From Xenoacremonium recifei (lineage: Eukaryota; Ascomycota; Sordariomycetes; Hypocreales; Nectriaceae): DNA of 64,000 bases. The position numbers were made by a program, and so were the translations under genes. Shown here one piece after another: positions 9,214-22,129 of the stretch. Numbering within the stretch: the first letter of the stretch is position 1; each line of letters starts with the position of its first letter. Location of the stretch: the NCBI GenBank assembly GCA_012184525.1, contig WOFQ01000003.1:806001-870000 (forward strand), read 5' to 3'. The notes beneath the pieces are model-generated. The model ran no database searches. It worked only from the letters and a program-made list of their open reading frames with translations, and had not been told where the DNA came from.

Positions 9214-12200
9214 GATGAATCGTGTGTTGCGGTGACAGGTTAATTATACAGAGCCAGTAAGTGTGGAGGGTCCGTGTCTTCGGGGTGATTGAAGCCTCCA
9301 CGCCCCCAATACCCTGATTATCGATCTCGCAGAAGATTGTATGTCAAGGTCGGAGGTCCAATCCTGCCGGCAAACTTCTATCGTCTTCGATGTTGGCGGT
9401 GCCTCTGTATCAAACAGTGCATACGACTTCTTCGTTCCCACCGATGTTTCTGAGCGGGACGTCCGAGACTTGCTGACGACGGCGTAGCGTACAGGGCGTG
9501 ACTATATGGAAAAAGGAAAGACAGAGGGAATCGTCGTCTCGGTCGACTGTGTATAACACAGAGGGGGTAAGTAGGAAGAGCTGTTAGGGAATATTACACA
9601 AGGACAGGAAGAGACATGGTCCCAGACAAGAACAAGACGGGAGGGGTTATCGCGAATAACAACCAGCCGGCAGTTTTACAACACGAAGCAGACACGACGA
9701 AGCAAAGAGACGACGTAGGGCCCCGCGCGTGTGGAGGAGGGCACGCGGGCCATATAAAGTAGTCGATGGAGATGGACTTCGATGCCCTCTCCGCTGGTCC
9801 TGTCACTCTGTTCTGCCTTCGGGACTGGTCCCCTGTCGTTGGTTTCTCTGCATCTTCCACTCTGGGTCACCTCCCATCGAAGGGTGACAGGGGTGGTGCA
9901 AGGACCACTGGGGGGCGACGTTTAGCTCCATGACTCGATGCTAGTTGGTCTTGTCATTGGGACGGACTCGAGGAGAATCGAGAGAGGTTGGCAGGCTTTC
10001 CAGGGGGGAAGGAGAGCGAGCAGAGAGGCGAGAGGAGCCGGGGGAAGCCAGGGATCGTCGAAGGCGGCGACCCACCAGCTTGGGGAGGGGCCGAGGCGAC
10101 GATGGGCCCTGGTAGGCTCGGAGGAGAAGGGATCTAATGCCAGGGGAAGATGGAGAGCAGTCAAGCGGGATGGAGGGGGCGTCGGGTTGGGAGTCGAGTG
10201 ATACGCCCCCCTCGATGCGACTCTACACGACTCTACCCTCAAGGCTTCCGAGAGGTCTTCAATGCTGCAATTCTCCATACGGACGTGACGGAGCCAGCCT
10301 CAACCCCAGACCCTGGCAACTCAGATTCGACGGTAGAGTCAGTATCAGGTCTGCCGTCAGTACCCATTCCGACCCTCTGGACTCGACCGGCGAGCTTGCA
10401 CAGACTCTCTCGCTCTCTCAGCCTGTTCTGGCATCTTGTCCCTCTACTGCCTTGGCACTGTTCGTCTGCCCCTGAGGGCTGGGTCTGTCAGGCAATTATT
10501 TGTGCTCCCAAGCGAAGCAACCAGTCAGGTCGGGGATTGGCCGTCTAAGCATAATCTTTCGGGTGCCTGACAGCCGGCCGTTGGTGGCGACAGGCCCGTC
10601 CAGCGCGTTGGTAGAGCCAGTTGGAAGCGTCAGATCGCCTATAGCGAGGCGTTATAGGTGGTGCCTCCACGGCCAAGGCGCGCAAGCGGACTGTCCGACT
10701 CTTGTCGAGGTGGCTCATCCCGCCTCTCAGTGGAGATGCATCGTTCGAGGCCTCTTGCAAGCGATGTATTCAATCTCTGCCTCTGTCCAACAGCATCACC
10801 AGCTTGATGGTCAACGGATCCGGGGCAGGCCGTACGGAATATTTCTCCTCCAACAAGCGACGGCGGACGAAAATGACAAATGGACACAATGCAACGGCTA
10901 AACCTCCCACGTTCCGGCGACTGCGCCGCAAAGTACATTCAATTTCTGCAGCTCCCGCCACTGGTTAGCCGATGGCTTGGGGAGTTCGCACGCTGACGCC
11001 TCCGCCGCCGCCCTCCGGAGGTTTGCAAGAATTGTCAGAGGCTGAGTCTGTATGAACCCGAACCAGCTGAATCTCTCGATATCCTGCGTGTAACGCTTAT
11101 TTGTTCCCGCAACCCTATAGCAATCCTGCCTGTACCTTGTAGGGCTGAGATCTGCTGCCCGTCACGCAGGCTGACTGCTGGAGCATTGGTTGAGAAGCCT
11201 TCTAATCGTCGGCTCCCGTAACTCTCGCGTTACTCTTCTACGGGGCCTTTCAGTCAGCGTTGCAGTTGATTTGCGTTCTCCATTTCCAGTGCAGCGCGTT
11301 GCGAGTTGAGGCCCATTATGGTAGTAACTCAGTGGACCTGCAATACGGCCTCCACTTGGCTCTGGTACTTTTTTCTGATGCTCTCTGTTCAGATCGTTCG
11401 TGGGCCAGGCAGGCTAGAGAGTGCCCATGCCGTTGGGTCAGTGGCTTGTCCCTGTTCCCTGCGCGCGTCCTCTGCCTTGGAGCGTTGCACTTGTTGCTCT
11501 TCAACGTGTTGTTGTGAGTGGTGAAGCCATCATGGCACTACTGGCGCAGACGAATAGACCAAAGGTCTTAACGCCGTCGTTATATTCCTCGAGGGCAGCT
11601 GACGGTCTTATTTCACAGTCACCAACGTGAGCGCCTGTGGTGAGCCAGTAATGGCCGTCAATCGATAAATCCGCCAGCAACGGGGCGCTCTTCCAGCAGC
11701 CTCACAGAGGGTGAGAAGCCGTTCCGGCTCTCTGACTGGCTTCTCGGCCCTTCTTGCTCCTCCCCACACTAACAACGGCCCCTGGCCCACGATGAGCCGT
11801 CCCCCTGTCATGTCCCAGGGCCGCGTGAGATTGGCACACTCGGGGCGCGAATCCAGCGGCGATTGAACTGCCGTTCTGTGTGAGACCTGCAGTAGTGCTC
11901 CAGACTGGTCAACTCGGAAGACTCATCCGCCCAATGGCACGCTTCTTTTAGGCTTGCCACAAGGAAACACCATGGGCCCTCACGACAGCATCGCTCCCGA
12001 AGCTCGTGATTTGCTCGCCAGGCTCTAGGAATGCATCCCCCGCAGATCCAGTCAGGGCAGTTGTTCTGCAGTGATAATCTCGCCTGTGGTTGGGGAATCC
12101 AAGTGGTTGGAAGGCCTTGGATCTGGAGTCGCGGGCCATTTCGTCATGACAGGCCACTGTGGTGGTGGTTATCTTGGATCTTCGAATAAGGGAAGAGGAA

Positions 12201-13928
12201 GAGAGCCTGGACCGCATCGTGTTCTGCAATTTCGTCATGCATGCCCTGCAGGCGTTGTCTTACCGTCAGCATTGGCATTGGCAAGCCAGGGCCGACCTTG
12301 CGATTGCATCGATTCGACAATGGACGAGTCCAGTCTCCAGGGGTTCGATGACATTCACAGACGGCATACCACGCCGTGTATCCTGGATGGCGGACCTCCA
12401 GTGGCTGGCCGTTGCCGCCCGTCTTGCTTTTTCTCCTCTGTTTTGCTTCTCTGTTCCTTTCCGAGACATCCCCAGTGAACCCCATGTGCCCATGCTCCTC
12501 TAGCCGTAGAGGAGTCGATACTATCACCGTCATCATGACCAGCAGAGCCGAAGATCACCGGATACAAGGAACCTGGGAAATTTGACGGCTGACATTCCTC
12601 GCAGTCTGCATCCCCTCTATCATCAGACCTTGCCTCTTACAGTGCTGTCACACCCCGCAAACGTTAAGCCACAGCCGCTACTGCGACCAAGACACCATCT
12701 CGGCCCTTGGCTCGACTTCTGTGACAACTTGCCCAACATGTGAAGCATCACCACTCGGCCGAGTGAGACGAGATGCCTCTCACTTTGAAACGGTTCTTCG
12801 TGAAGCAGCAGCCTTTTCGGGTTGTACGGAAAGACAATGAAACAGCTGTCAACTATAGCTTCAGATTGATATGCGGCACTCTATCTTTCCGAGCACAGTT
12901 GCACCGCTCGCACGGGCGTTGGAACGCTCTGATCGGCCCGCTGTCTGTCTTGTCACAATCCCACGCCATGATACTCTACACTCCCTCACTGCACATCCCA
13001 TCAACATCCATGTCCTCCCCAGATTCTCTCCTCCGCAAATTCACGTCCTCACCCACAAAGGAATCCGCAGTTACCGACTTCATTGCGAGATTCACGCGCC
13101 AATCTCTTTTCTAGAACTTCTTCTCCGCATTCTCACCGTCGATAGTTCATGATCCTCGACGAAGCTCCTCGGTAGACGTCCGGGAGCCTCGACGGAATCT
13201 TTCACGTGAAAGCCCACGACCCTAGGCGTATTGGGCAGCTGACGGAAGATGATCACCAGATATTCCCCCTTGCGTCCAGCGGCCTGCAGCAAAATGGTCT
13301 GCTCCAGCCCAGGGCCTCGGACCACAGCCGTCCCGCGAGACTTCCTCCACCGCCTTGACCCCTTGTGGGAGGTTTTATGGTTCGTGGCGCACCGCCAGTC
13401 GGGGAGCCATCTCCACGTCTTCTAGAAGCTCGGTCTTGTGCAAGTGGGTTGGGTGGTTTCTCTCACGTCAATGATTCTTCCCGCGATAGTGTCTATCAAG
13501 AGCCTCGACAGTGTTTCAGTGTGGCATCTGTCCTCTTGCCTGATGGGGCAGGTCGAGGCTTGATGCTGAAGAAATTGTTCCAGAGGCTTGACATTAACTG
13601 GCAAAGCTTGCGGGATGCCACCCTCCCTTGGAGGCTCCGTCCCGCTCCGTTGGCCGTGTCTCGGAAAATCGAGGCGGACTAATTAGTCTCGGAAGACGGT
13701 CTTCGAACAACATCACTCGATAGGGGAGGGTTGCAGTCACCAACAACTCCCAAGAGGATGAAAGACTCCCGTCAAGCTCCACCGTCACGGCTGGGATGTC
13801 TTCCATGCATCAACACCAATTTGGATCCCATACGCTTGACTCTTTCTCTTCTTCCCCTTGGCTTTAGCCCAAAGGCAAATTCTCGTTGCGATGCCAGCTC
13901 CACAGCCCCTCCCCGGGGAGGCATTTAC

Positions 13929-14595
13929 TACTCCGTAGACCCTCACCCTTCCTTCGGTCTGCACATCGAGCCTTAATGGTCATGGTATATATGGTCTAGT
14001 TGCCTATCCCATCAATTTGTTTCAACAACCGGGGCCGCGCCTTGCTCTATCTGCCGAGTGAGAAGTATGCATGATGTTGGGTGATTGTCTTTTTTAGCAG
14101 TACGACTCTGTGTCTGTCAATCAATCCCTCGATGCCCTTGAAAACGTTACATCGACAGGTTCCGGGAAACGACCTGACAGACGGAGCATGCATCGGCTTC
14201 ATACCACAGCCCCTTGTCCGTTGGAGATCAATCTTCACTCAATGGCAAGAGAAGGTACGGAGTACCGTAGCAATGACACCCCTATCTGTGACAAGGACAC
14301 ATACTAAACCTATCCTAGCGAGTTCAACACGGTAGCAGCGCTGATCATTCAGAATCACGACCCATTTTGGCACCACAGCTGGAACACAGCGACGGCTTCC
14401 AATTCACACTTCTCTCGAGATCTACTTTGAATTGAAATCATATGCCTAACCTGAGCCCTAATCATGATGGCTGAAGCCCTTCCTTTACGCCTGAGTACCA
14501 ATCTCTAATCTCGAGCCTTTCTTCGAGTGTCCGTATCACAGAGTACAGATAAGGGTGTCACTCACTCAGCGAACCATTTCCCACTTTACGGAGTA
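13929..14595. repeat. Three copies of the 9-mer TACGGAGTA (either strand)
   Basis: TACTCCGTA at 13929-13937, TACGGAGTA at 14256-14264 (inside the palindrome GGTACGGAGTACC with central mismatch) and TACGGAGTA at 14587-14595. Three exact copies in 667 bp is more than expected by chance. Similar motifs are common in intergenic DNA of some filamentous ascomycetes; the origin is not known to me. Confidence 0.5.
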
Positions 14596-17068
14596 GCCAG
14601 TCTTGCATCCGCCGCCAGCCCGGGATGGGCTCCTCGGGAAATTCATCAAACCCCAGCCAGATCGCATCGGTTACAGAATCAGCCTCTGCTCTGATGGACA
14701 GTCCCCGGCTTGTGGGCGGCGCCGTTATGATTAGTTCCGTGCTAATTTGGCTGCGATTACATCTACCGGCGAAGAAGCAACTGGTGCGAGCCTTCAGGCT
14801 TCATCCTCCGCTTACTGGGAATAACGGTCCAATTTCACTCCCGGCCCTCCACATCGCGAAGGCATGTCACCAACGAGTGCTGGGAAGAGGGAGGCAAGGG
14901 ATATGTCATCGCCGGATCCCATCTGCAGGGACGCATCCCTCTGAAGCACCACCTGGGATTCTGCCGACCAACAGGATCGCAACGGCTCGCAGCCGCGTCA
15001 GAGCTAGGCTGCGTCTCTCGCTTTGCTCGTTCACGGCACGTAATGGCTTGACAGACTGACTGGAACATGGCCACTTGCGACTCTGCACTCTCCCTCGATG
15101 GATCCCCCGCCTACCGAGCCCCGTCCCAGCCACGCGGTCCGCTGCCATGATGGCTCGTCTCAGTTTCTGGCAGCACCCGCCCCTGGGCAGGCTTAACTTG
15201 TCTCAGTTGTCTTCCCGACCGTCGGCCGACGCCATGAGCCGTTCGGCGATGGTTGAAACAGCGGACGCGGTGTCAATGCTCTGGGCTTCACCGTTGTCGA
15301 GAAGTCTCTCCGGCCAAGGCTCCCGACCGAGCAAGGCCTCCCTAGTTGACGTACGTGCGGACAAAGCACATCATCAATCATCACCACGGGGCCTCTCCCG
15401 CCAAGGCGCCGGGCTTGCACCCTCACTCTGTAGAGATGGTCCCTGGTCCGTCGTCGTGGTCCTCCTCCTCCTCCTCCTTCTCCTCCCCAGTTCCCGCCCC
15501 AAGGCCTCGCATGGGTGATGCCATGCCAGTGGAACTGCTGGCTAACTGGATTAGGGGACAACACCGAAATAGTCACCACGATCGCTGCAAGCCGTTGCTG
15601 CTTCGGGCTCACGTCTTGGACTGTGACTTGCGTCGAGGCCAGCATCCTGCCCGTTGCACTTCGCAGCCTCCACTGCAAATGCTGCCAGAAGGGTAGACGG
15701 TTCATTTCGACGAGCATCAAATCTCCACGGCATGAACGGGCGTCTCAAACGGGCAAGTCGCTCGGCCCTGGCGCTCAGCCTTGTCTTTATCACCATGGAC
15801 CTTACCTGCCCGAACTGGCTGGCTTCTCGAACAAGGCCGTTCGCTTCCACGCCTCTGGGTTCCGTGGCAATGGTCAAGGCTCTGGAAGAACTTTGCAAAG
15901 TGCCGCGCCTATGCGCGCCGCGATGTTCGACTTCAGCTGCCGTGTTCAGCATATCCGAATCGAGCTCGGGAGCAGTAGTGGCCGCGCGCTTATCGCCTCG
16001 ACGGGCTGGACAATCTCAATCTGATGGGAGTGAGATCTACTGCTGAGAGAATCGAGTATGTAATGGGAATTGCTGTTCAGGTGTGGATTGGCGGTATGCA
16101 ATGGGACGTCGTAGACGACGAGGTGCAGTGTAAGTGTCTTGCGTCTCTTCAGTCTGCTCTTGCGGTAAGTTCGTCTTGCGTTTCACTTCCTGCAGCTCGC
16201 TTCCCATGTTACGCCCCCCTTTTCTTCTTCCACTGCCGTTATTCCGTGTCCCGACCTGGAAAGAAGTAGAGATCATCATGAACATGGCCTCTTCGTCTGG
16301 AGAAGGCAGATCAACGGATATCGGCTTCCGCAATCCACAGTCCGGTTCGGTACATGCCGTATCCGAGTTTCTTTTGAGGTCTCAGGTTCCGTTGCTACGA
16401 CTGTGATGTAGGCAAGATGTTGGTACGAGGTGCTGTCGTAACCGTATCAAAGTGCGGTCATGTAACTTCAACACTCGGCAATTCTCGGTAGGCTTGAGAG
16501 TTTCATTTTTTAGAGTACCATGTTCGAGTACGTATGATGCATGCGTCAGCGGGCGCTGGCATTACAAGGGTCCAACAGCTTTCACATTGCAGCAAGTCGA
16601 CGGTTTCCAGGGTTCAATATGGAACTCAATCTCAACCGGGTGAACATGAGCCGCAAAGAATATCGCTTTATCCCTCCATATATCAATCCCATTAATTATT
16701 CTACCCACGAACCTCCTCTCAGACCCTTCTCGATTCCAAATCCTAAAAGAAACATTTTCCCCCAGAACCAACCGCAACCCCCGTCTGGGCGTGTTTCAGG
16801 CAAACATGCGTTTCCTCATACGACGGCAGCCCCCGAATCGAGGGACCGAGCGGCACAGCCGAGTTGGCACGTTGACTCTGTCTTTGGAGTTGAAGATCCC
16901 TGGTCTGTGAGCGGCGGAAGAGGTTGTCAGCGTCGCGGGAAGGATTCGATCAGATAGATTGGGGGCGGGAGGATGCGTAGGTGTATCGTGGCTTTGAGGT
17001 TCGTCCGCGAAGTTGGGACTTTGGGGGCGGTTTTGAGGACTTTGGTAGGTCTTACTAGGACTCTCTAC

Positions 17069-17099
17069 GAAGGATTAATCCTTCAAGATCTCTCTTGAA
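17069..17099. repeat. Two adjoining inverted repeats
   Basis: GAAGGATTAATCCTTC (17069-17084) is a perfect 16-bp palindrome. It overlaps a 7-bp stem TTCAAGA (17082-17088) paired with TCTTGAA (17093-17099) around a 4-base spacer. This could be a dimeric transcription-factor site or a transposon-end remnant. Confidence 0.55.
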
Positions 17100-17650
17100 G
17101 ATCATTTCAATTATATAGGATCATTTGCGGACAGTTGCAACTCGATAATCATGACATCGGAAACAGCGCGAATCGCCATACTTTCAAAGTCGAGGTATAG
17201 GGTAGCCACCCGACTGATGATCTCAGGACGCTCGTTCTTAGGTCGATGCAGCGAAGGAATGAATATATTTATTTATGATTGCCATTTGTTTGCCGATATT
17301 TCCCTTCATTCAAAACCTCGAGTTTGACCGAATCTTAGAGACATTTTGAGATGGGGTAGAATATGAGTTGAACATGAACGACAACCCAACCCCACCCACC
17401 ATCGACATTCCTACTAGTTCATGATTTTCAGCCACAGATATCAAAGACTCAATCAGGAACTTCACCATCAACACGAGACGTCTCAACGACGCAAAAGAAA
17501 CAAACTCACCCGCAGATAAGAGCTCCTTCAGCAAGAAGCCACAAGGCTGGACTGGCAAGTTCATTCAACTACACTCAACCACAGTGAGAACCTCTTCAAC
17601 AACCGAAATCCTCACACTCACCACATCAACAGCATCCCATCCAAGCCACA

Positions 17651-18545
17651 ATGGTGCCGCCTCTCCAGCCCACCTGGGCTACTGAGCGCGAAGGCAACTA
17701 CGCCCAAGCCCGCATCAAAGTGCGCAACCTCCAGTCCACCATCACCGGCCCTCATGACGCCTGGGGCCGTCCCGGCCGCCCCCAACCCATCCTCATCACG
17801 GCAGAGGTCTCCCTGCGCCAACCCTTCGGCGCCTCGTCTACACAGGACGCCGTGGCCGTCGACACGGTACACTACGGGCTGCTGAGCAAAGCGATCCTCA
17901 AGGCTTTAGAAGGGCCTGTCGGTGGCTTGTCGCTGTTCAGTGTGCTGGAAATCGTGTGGCAGGCCCTCACGGGTCGCACGTTTGACAACATCGTCATGTT
18001 GAAGCCGGCGTTTCTGAGCTTGAGTGTCGTGCAGGGCTTGAGAGTAAGAGTTGAGCTGCCGAAGGCGTCGCTATTGGGAAGTAGTGTGAGTCTGACGGGG
18101 TGGACGCTCTACGGGCCGGAGGGAAAGATTACGGCTCGGTCGATGGTGCTGGACTTCAACGAGCTGCGTGTGCCGACACTGATCGGCGTGAATGACAACG
18201 AGAGGGCAGCCAGGCAAGTCGTCGTTGCGAATGTTGGGATTGAGAATTACGAGGTGGCGAGAGATGCTTATGTACCTCTCGAGAGGTTGATTACAGAGGT
18301 GAGTGAGACTCCTGAGACTTGCGGGACTATCATGCTAACTTTTGGCGAAGACGATGGCAGATTCGTCGTATGAGACATTGGAGGCCTTGGCAAGTGATAT
18401 CCTGGAGAACCTCTCCGGATATCTGACCTCGAATATGCAGAAGGCTGAGGGAGGATATGAAATCAAGGTTGGGTTGGAGAAGCCAACAGCAGTTGTCCTT
18501 GCAGATGCTGCGTGTGTTGAGCTAACGGCGAGAACGCCGCATTAG
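17651..18545 (+). CDS. Dihydroneopterin aldolase family protein, tandem FolB domains
   Basis: Exons 17651-18298 and 18351-18545; the 52-bp intron has GTGAGT, ATGCTAAC and CGAAG, phase 0, giving 280 residues. Two FolB-like domains are seen. The first (about 18-145) has the fold pattern (ITGPHDAWGRPG, DTVHYGLLSKAIL) but lacks the catalytic Glu (WGR instead of WER) and the KP lysine (ELPKAS). The second (about 165-275) keeps IGVNDNERAARQ with the Glu, SYETLEALA, and LEKPTAVVLADAACVE with the Lys. FolB cleaves dihydroneopterin to 6-hydroxymethyl-dihydropterin in folate synthesis, forming oligomeric rings; in yeast Fol1 two such domains are fused to later pathway enzymes, but here they stand alone. 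Activity probably resides in the second domain. Convergent with the GIG1-like gene. Confidence 0.82.
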
Positions 18546-18710
18546 GTCTTGTTGGAGTTACGAAATAAAAGAATGGCGCTGTCTATATTTTGATATCTAT
18601 CTAGTAAGCCCTGTCTCGGGTCCAATGATCTATTCGTCTCATGTCTACCTGTGTCCATCCAATAGGCCGACTCTGCCAATATATTGCAGACTCTGTCGCC
18701 CTATGCTCTC

Positions 18711-19430
18711 TTAAAACACATCACACTGCGGGACATCACCATTCGTCACCTCTTTGACAAATTCGGGGTCTGGGTTGTAGAGCATGACATGGAAATGCTC
18801 GATGGCCTGAACCGACTTGAGACTACTCCAGTTCTTGAACCAAATGAGCTAAGGTACTCAAGTTAGTGCTCGTTCTCCATGACAGACCGGACATTGACTC
18901 ACCTGATCATCTGGCACTTTGCATCGAAACGTCTTTGTCACATAGTCATCAATCTCCTTCCTCGCCTGATCCGTCAAGTCCCCCGTCTTTGGGTCTTCTT
19001 CCAGAGCGAACTTGACCCATACAACGATGTGCACGATGCGGGGGTCGATGCCATACGGCCAGTCATTGTATAAGATCTTGATATCATCGTCAAACTCGAA
19101 GGGTCGGCCCCGAGGCACGATGGGTTGCGTCCATCCCAGACGCTCGCCCATGATGAAGGCCACGACACTGCCGTATTTCTTCTTTAGGCTGTGCACGAAA
19201 GCCTTGTACCGGCGCAGCTCTGATGGCTGGCGCTGGAAGAGACCCAGACGGTTGGTGGCAGCGATGCGGCGGCACTCATCCCATCCCATGATAGCGTACT
19301 CCGAGTCTGGAGTTGCGAGAATACCGCGATCCTTCTCATTGGCGTCGGTGAGGAAGTCTGGACACTCAACAGTTTGTTGATCCTCGGGAACGTTGACGTT
19401 CCAGTAAGCTATTGAGTCGGTGCTACCCAT
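18711..19430 (-). CDS. GIG1-like protein (DUF3605, N-acetylglucosamine-induced)
   Basis: Exons 18903-19430 and 18711-18848; the 54-bp intron has GTGAGT, ACTAAC and CTTAG, phase 0, giving 221 residues. The whole length matches the DUF3605 family named after the Candida N-acetylglucosamine-induced gene GIG1: WDECRRIAATNRLGLFQRQPSELRRYKAF, KKYGSVVAFIMGERLGW, PFEFDDDIKILYNDWPYGIDPRIVHIVVW, and, in exon 2, LIWFKNWSSLKSVQAIEHFHVMLY followed by FVKEVTNGDVP. No transmembrane segment or signal is seen, so it is probably cytosolic. Its biochemical role is unknown. An upstream in-frame extension to 19538 exists but is Ser/Arg-rich and not needed. Stop codons of this gene and the aldolase gene are only 165 bp apart. 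Confidence 0.88.
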
Positions 19431-22129
19431 GATGATAGAGTTGGGCTGCTTTGGGCCTCTAATTTCTTGGTGAGAGCAACAGATTGATGATGGAAGTGTA
19501 TTGAGCCGTGTTCGACTTGAAGAGGACGATGTACGCAACGGTTCTTAGTAACGGCTGTCAAGAAGCGGTGCTTCCAGAAACAGCGCTTCCACGAGGTTGG
19601 CGGACCGTCAGACGTGCTAGCCACTCGGCTCTGAGACACGACGTTGACTAAAATACTTCGTTGCGGTGGAAGGCCGTTTGCGATGATGGGTCTAAGAGTC
19701 TAAGGGTCTAGAAGAAGTCGTTCATGTTCGGTCAACGTGAGGTGAGGCAGAGTGACATTTACATTCCAGTGCTAATGCGGCTCACGTGGGGAAGATGCAG
19801 CCGCTGGGCCTCACCGACGGAGTTCAGATAACGAATCTATGTAAAATGCCGTTTCCATCGAATGCAGCTCTGCACGGCGGGCATTGGTGCATTTGTTCAT
19901 AACGCTTGTACATTATCATGGCCGGGAAAGTGGACATAAGGGGATTGTGAACATGAGGCTGTCGAGGGAACGTTACGATGTTCAAGAGCGAGGACCCTCC
20001 TCAATACCTCAGGTGGCGGGATGTCCTAACTGGGCATCTCCATTGTGTTCAAGCATAGCTACTTGACCTCTCGGCGGAGCAGCGAATGGAACGAATCACT
20101 TGCTTAAGTTGCTGATTAAGTCGCGGATGGCAACTGGCTTCAATCGAGCATCCGGCTGCAAATCTCTTAGCCGCGGAGCCGGAGAAGGGGATCGCAGCGG
20201 GAGCAGAATAAAGTTGCGGTTTAGAGGAATCCAGGGTAGCGGCTAGCGAGGCGATAGAGGCATTTCCTCGAGGCTTCGGGTTAGTTGGAGGCGTTGACGG
20301 CTTTGACGAGAAGAACCTATTGGCTGGATAACTTCCCGCGCGGGCGCAAGAAATCAATATGCGGACCTGTGGAAGATATTGTCAAGCCAATCAATCTGTG
20401 ATGATTCGTCGACCATGAGCCATTTCGCCCTCGTTGTCTCCGGAAAAATCCTATCGCTGCAGTGTTGTGCAGATTTTGCCGAGAGTCATGAGCTGAAGGG
20501 CGGCTGAGACATGAGGCAGAGCCAGAACGAGCCCTTTGTTTGTTCTCGTCTTCCGTCTCGACAGCAACGCACACCAATACCATGCCCACGTGGCGGACCA
20601 ACCCGACCAGAAGAGTCCCGGGAACCTGAGGGGGAGATGAGGGCGCATGGTGGAGAGGAATGCTCCCCTATTATTTTCCCTCCTCCATGGGATCGCCCGA
20701 TTTAATATGACGCCAACGAAGCCACCGAAGATGCTCGCAACCCGAACCCAGAGCCTCGTCATGGCAGTGCTCTCCTAGAGGCAGGTGAGAGAGATTACCG
20801 TCGCTCGGGAAGCGTCCTTCGAGGTTCAGGATGGGGATTATAAGATGGGCGTGCCCACCATTCATTTCGCTGTCCCGGTTCCCAGTTCGCAGGCCGTGCC
20901 AGTGTGTACCGGCGGCGTCCAATTGCAGACGCGGGAGATTCCATGATCCATCCGTCGACAAGGCGTTTGGGCATCTCAGGCCGCTGTGAGATTGTAAGAT
21001 CCCTGCAGACTGGAACGCTGGCGGACCGCTGGCGTTGGAGCTTGGGTCACCGGCCGGTGGCGTTCATGTTCCGCTGCCGGACTTGGGAGAGGCTTGCAAG
21101 CTTGCCGTTAGCTCTCATGGGAACTTGTCTCTGTTCGGACGGCATCGCGATCCGCCGCTGCACACGCTTCCGGCTCGTCTTCGAACTGCAGATGAAGAGG
21201 CAAAAGGGAGGCAAATACGGAAACGGCTGTGTGGATCGCGTGCGAGGTGTCATGATCTGACGGGATGGACGACGGATGGGTGATAGAAGACCTAGGTGGC
21301 TTGAAAAACGACGCTGGTCCGTTAGATGAACCACCAAGGCAGCCGAAAGCCGTAATATCAAAGCATTTCGTGGTCGTCGCCAATTCCTGAGAGTGACCGC
21401 AACTACCATGTCGATATCCCTGGTCGACCGCTCTAAGAATAGCAGCAGTAAATGGTTGAGGAAGAATCGGTAGCTGCTGTTGGGCTGGTCGCCTCATCCT
21501 GGCTGGCCCGTTGCCACGCCACAGAGATCGCTCAGCGGTGGGGGTGGTTCCAAGTTGACGAAGCCATGTGAAATTAACTGCGACTCCGGCGAGGCGAGGC
21601 GAGGCGATACGAAGATGCCAGACAATAAAAGGGATTATCTGCTGCTGTTCGACCGCATGATGGCATCCAGTGAGCTGTAGCATAGGCCGTGGTTGGGTTC
21701 TTCAGACATATCCCTACGTCAACAGGTCAGTCAACGCAGGCCGTGATACGTTGCAGTTGCACGCGCTTGAGGTCAAACTAGGGGAGGCCCGTCAACGAAG
21801 CTAACGAGCATCTTCTCCCGGGAACAGACAAAGCGGGCTTTTTCATCCGGCAAAAGAGAAACTTGGGGAGAAAGCCGTGTGTGTGCTAGAGAGAAGAGAG
21901 CGCAAGCAATTGTCGACTACTAAAGCAAGAAGCTCGCCCACCCCCACCATACCTTCCCAACCTACTCCTCGCCCCGCACGTCCTCCTTGATCTCCTCCTC
22001 CTTCACCAACTCCCACTCAGCTTCTGCTTCAACCTCTTTGGCATTGCTGAAATCGTCGCTCAAGCGCTGAGTGGCAGCTCGAATCTTCACCGCAACGACC
22101 CGAACCGCATTCATCTCCCCTCCCTCACA
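19431..22129. other. 2.7-kb divergent intergenic region (GIG1-like and UGP1)
   Basis: Contains the promoters of two genes that run apart. ORFs up to 191 codons (for example 21108-21683, minus) have no domain and are overlapped by others in different frames. Nothing else is supported. Confidence 0.5.

Larger units (their letters stand above)
9214..17650. other. 8.4-kb gene-poor region
   Basis: No gene could be supported. Many ORFs of 60-175 codons occur in several overlapping frames, with no domain, no splice-linked extension and no consistent frame, as expected of GC-balanced non-coding DNA. The region holds long leaders or promoters for the receptor gene (-) and the aldolase gene (+). Short features inside: three TACGGAGTA motifs (13929-14595), a (TCC)n tract near 15460-15490 and two adjoining palindromes at 17069-17099. 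A non-coding RNA or a small-exon gene cannot be excluded without expression data. Confidence 0.5.

Noticed and set aside
15193..15720. 175-codon minus-strand ORF with Gly-run
   Set aside because: The Gly-run is a (TCC)n microsatellite read on the other strand; no domain.
16541..16957. 138-codon plus-strand ORF with Asn/Pro-rich segment
   Set aside because: Codon use and flanks give no support; no splice-linked exons or family match.
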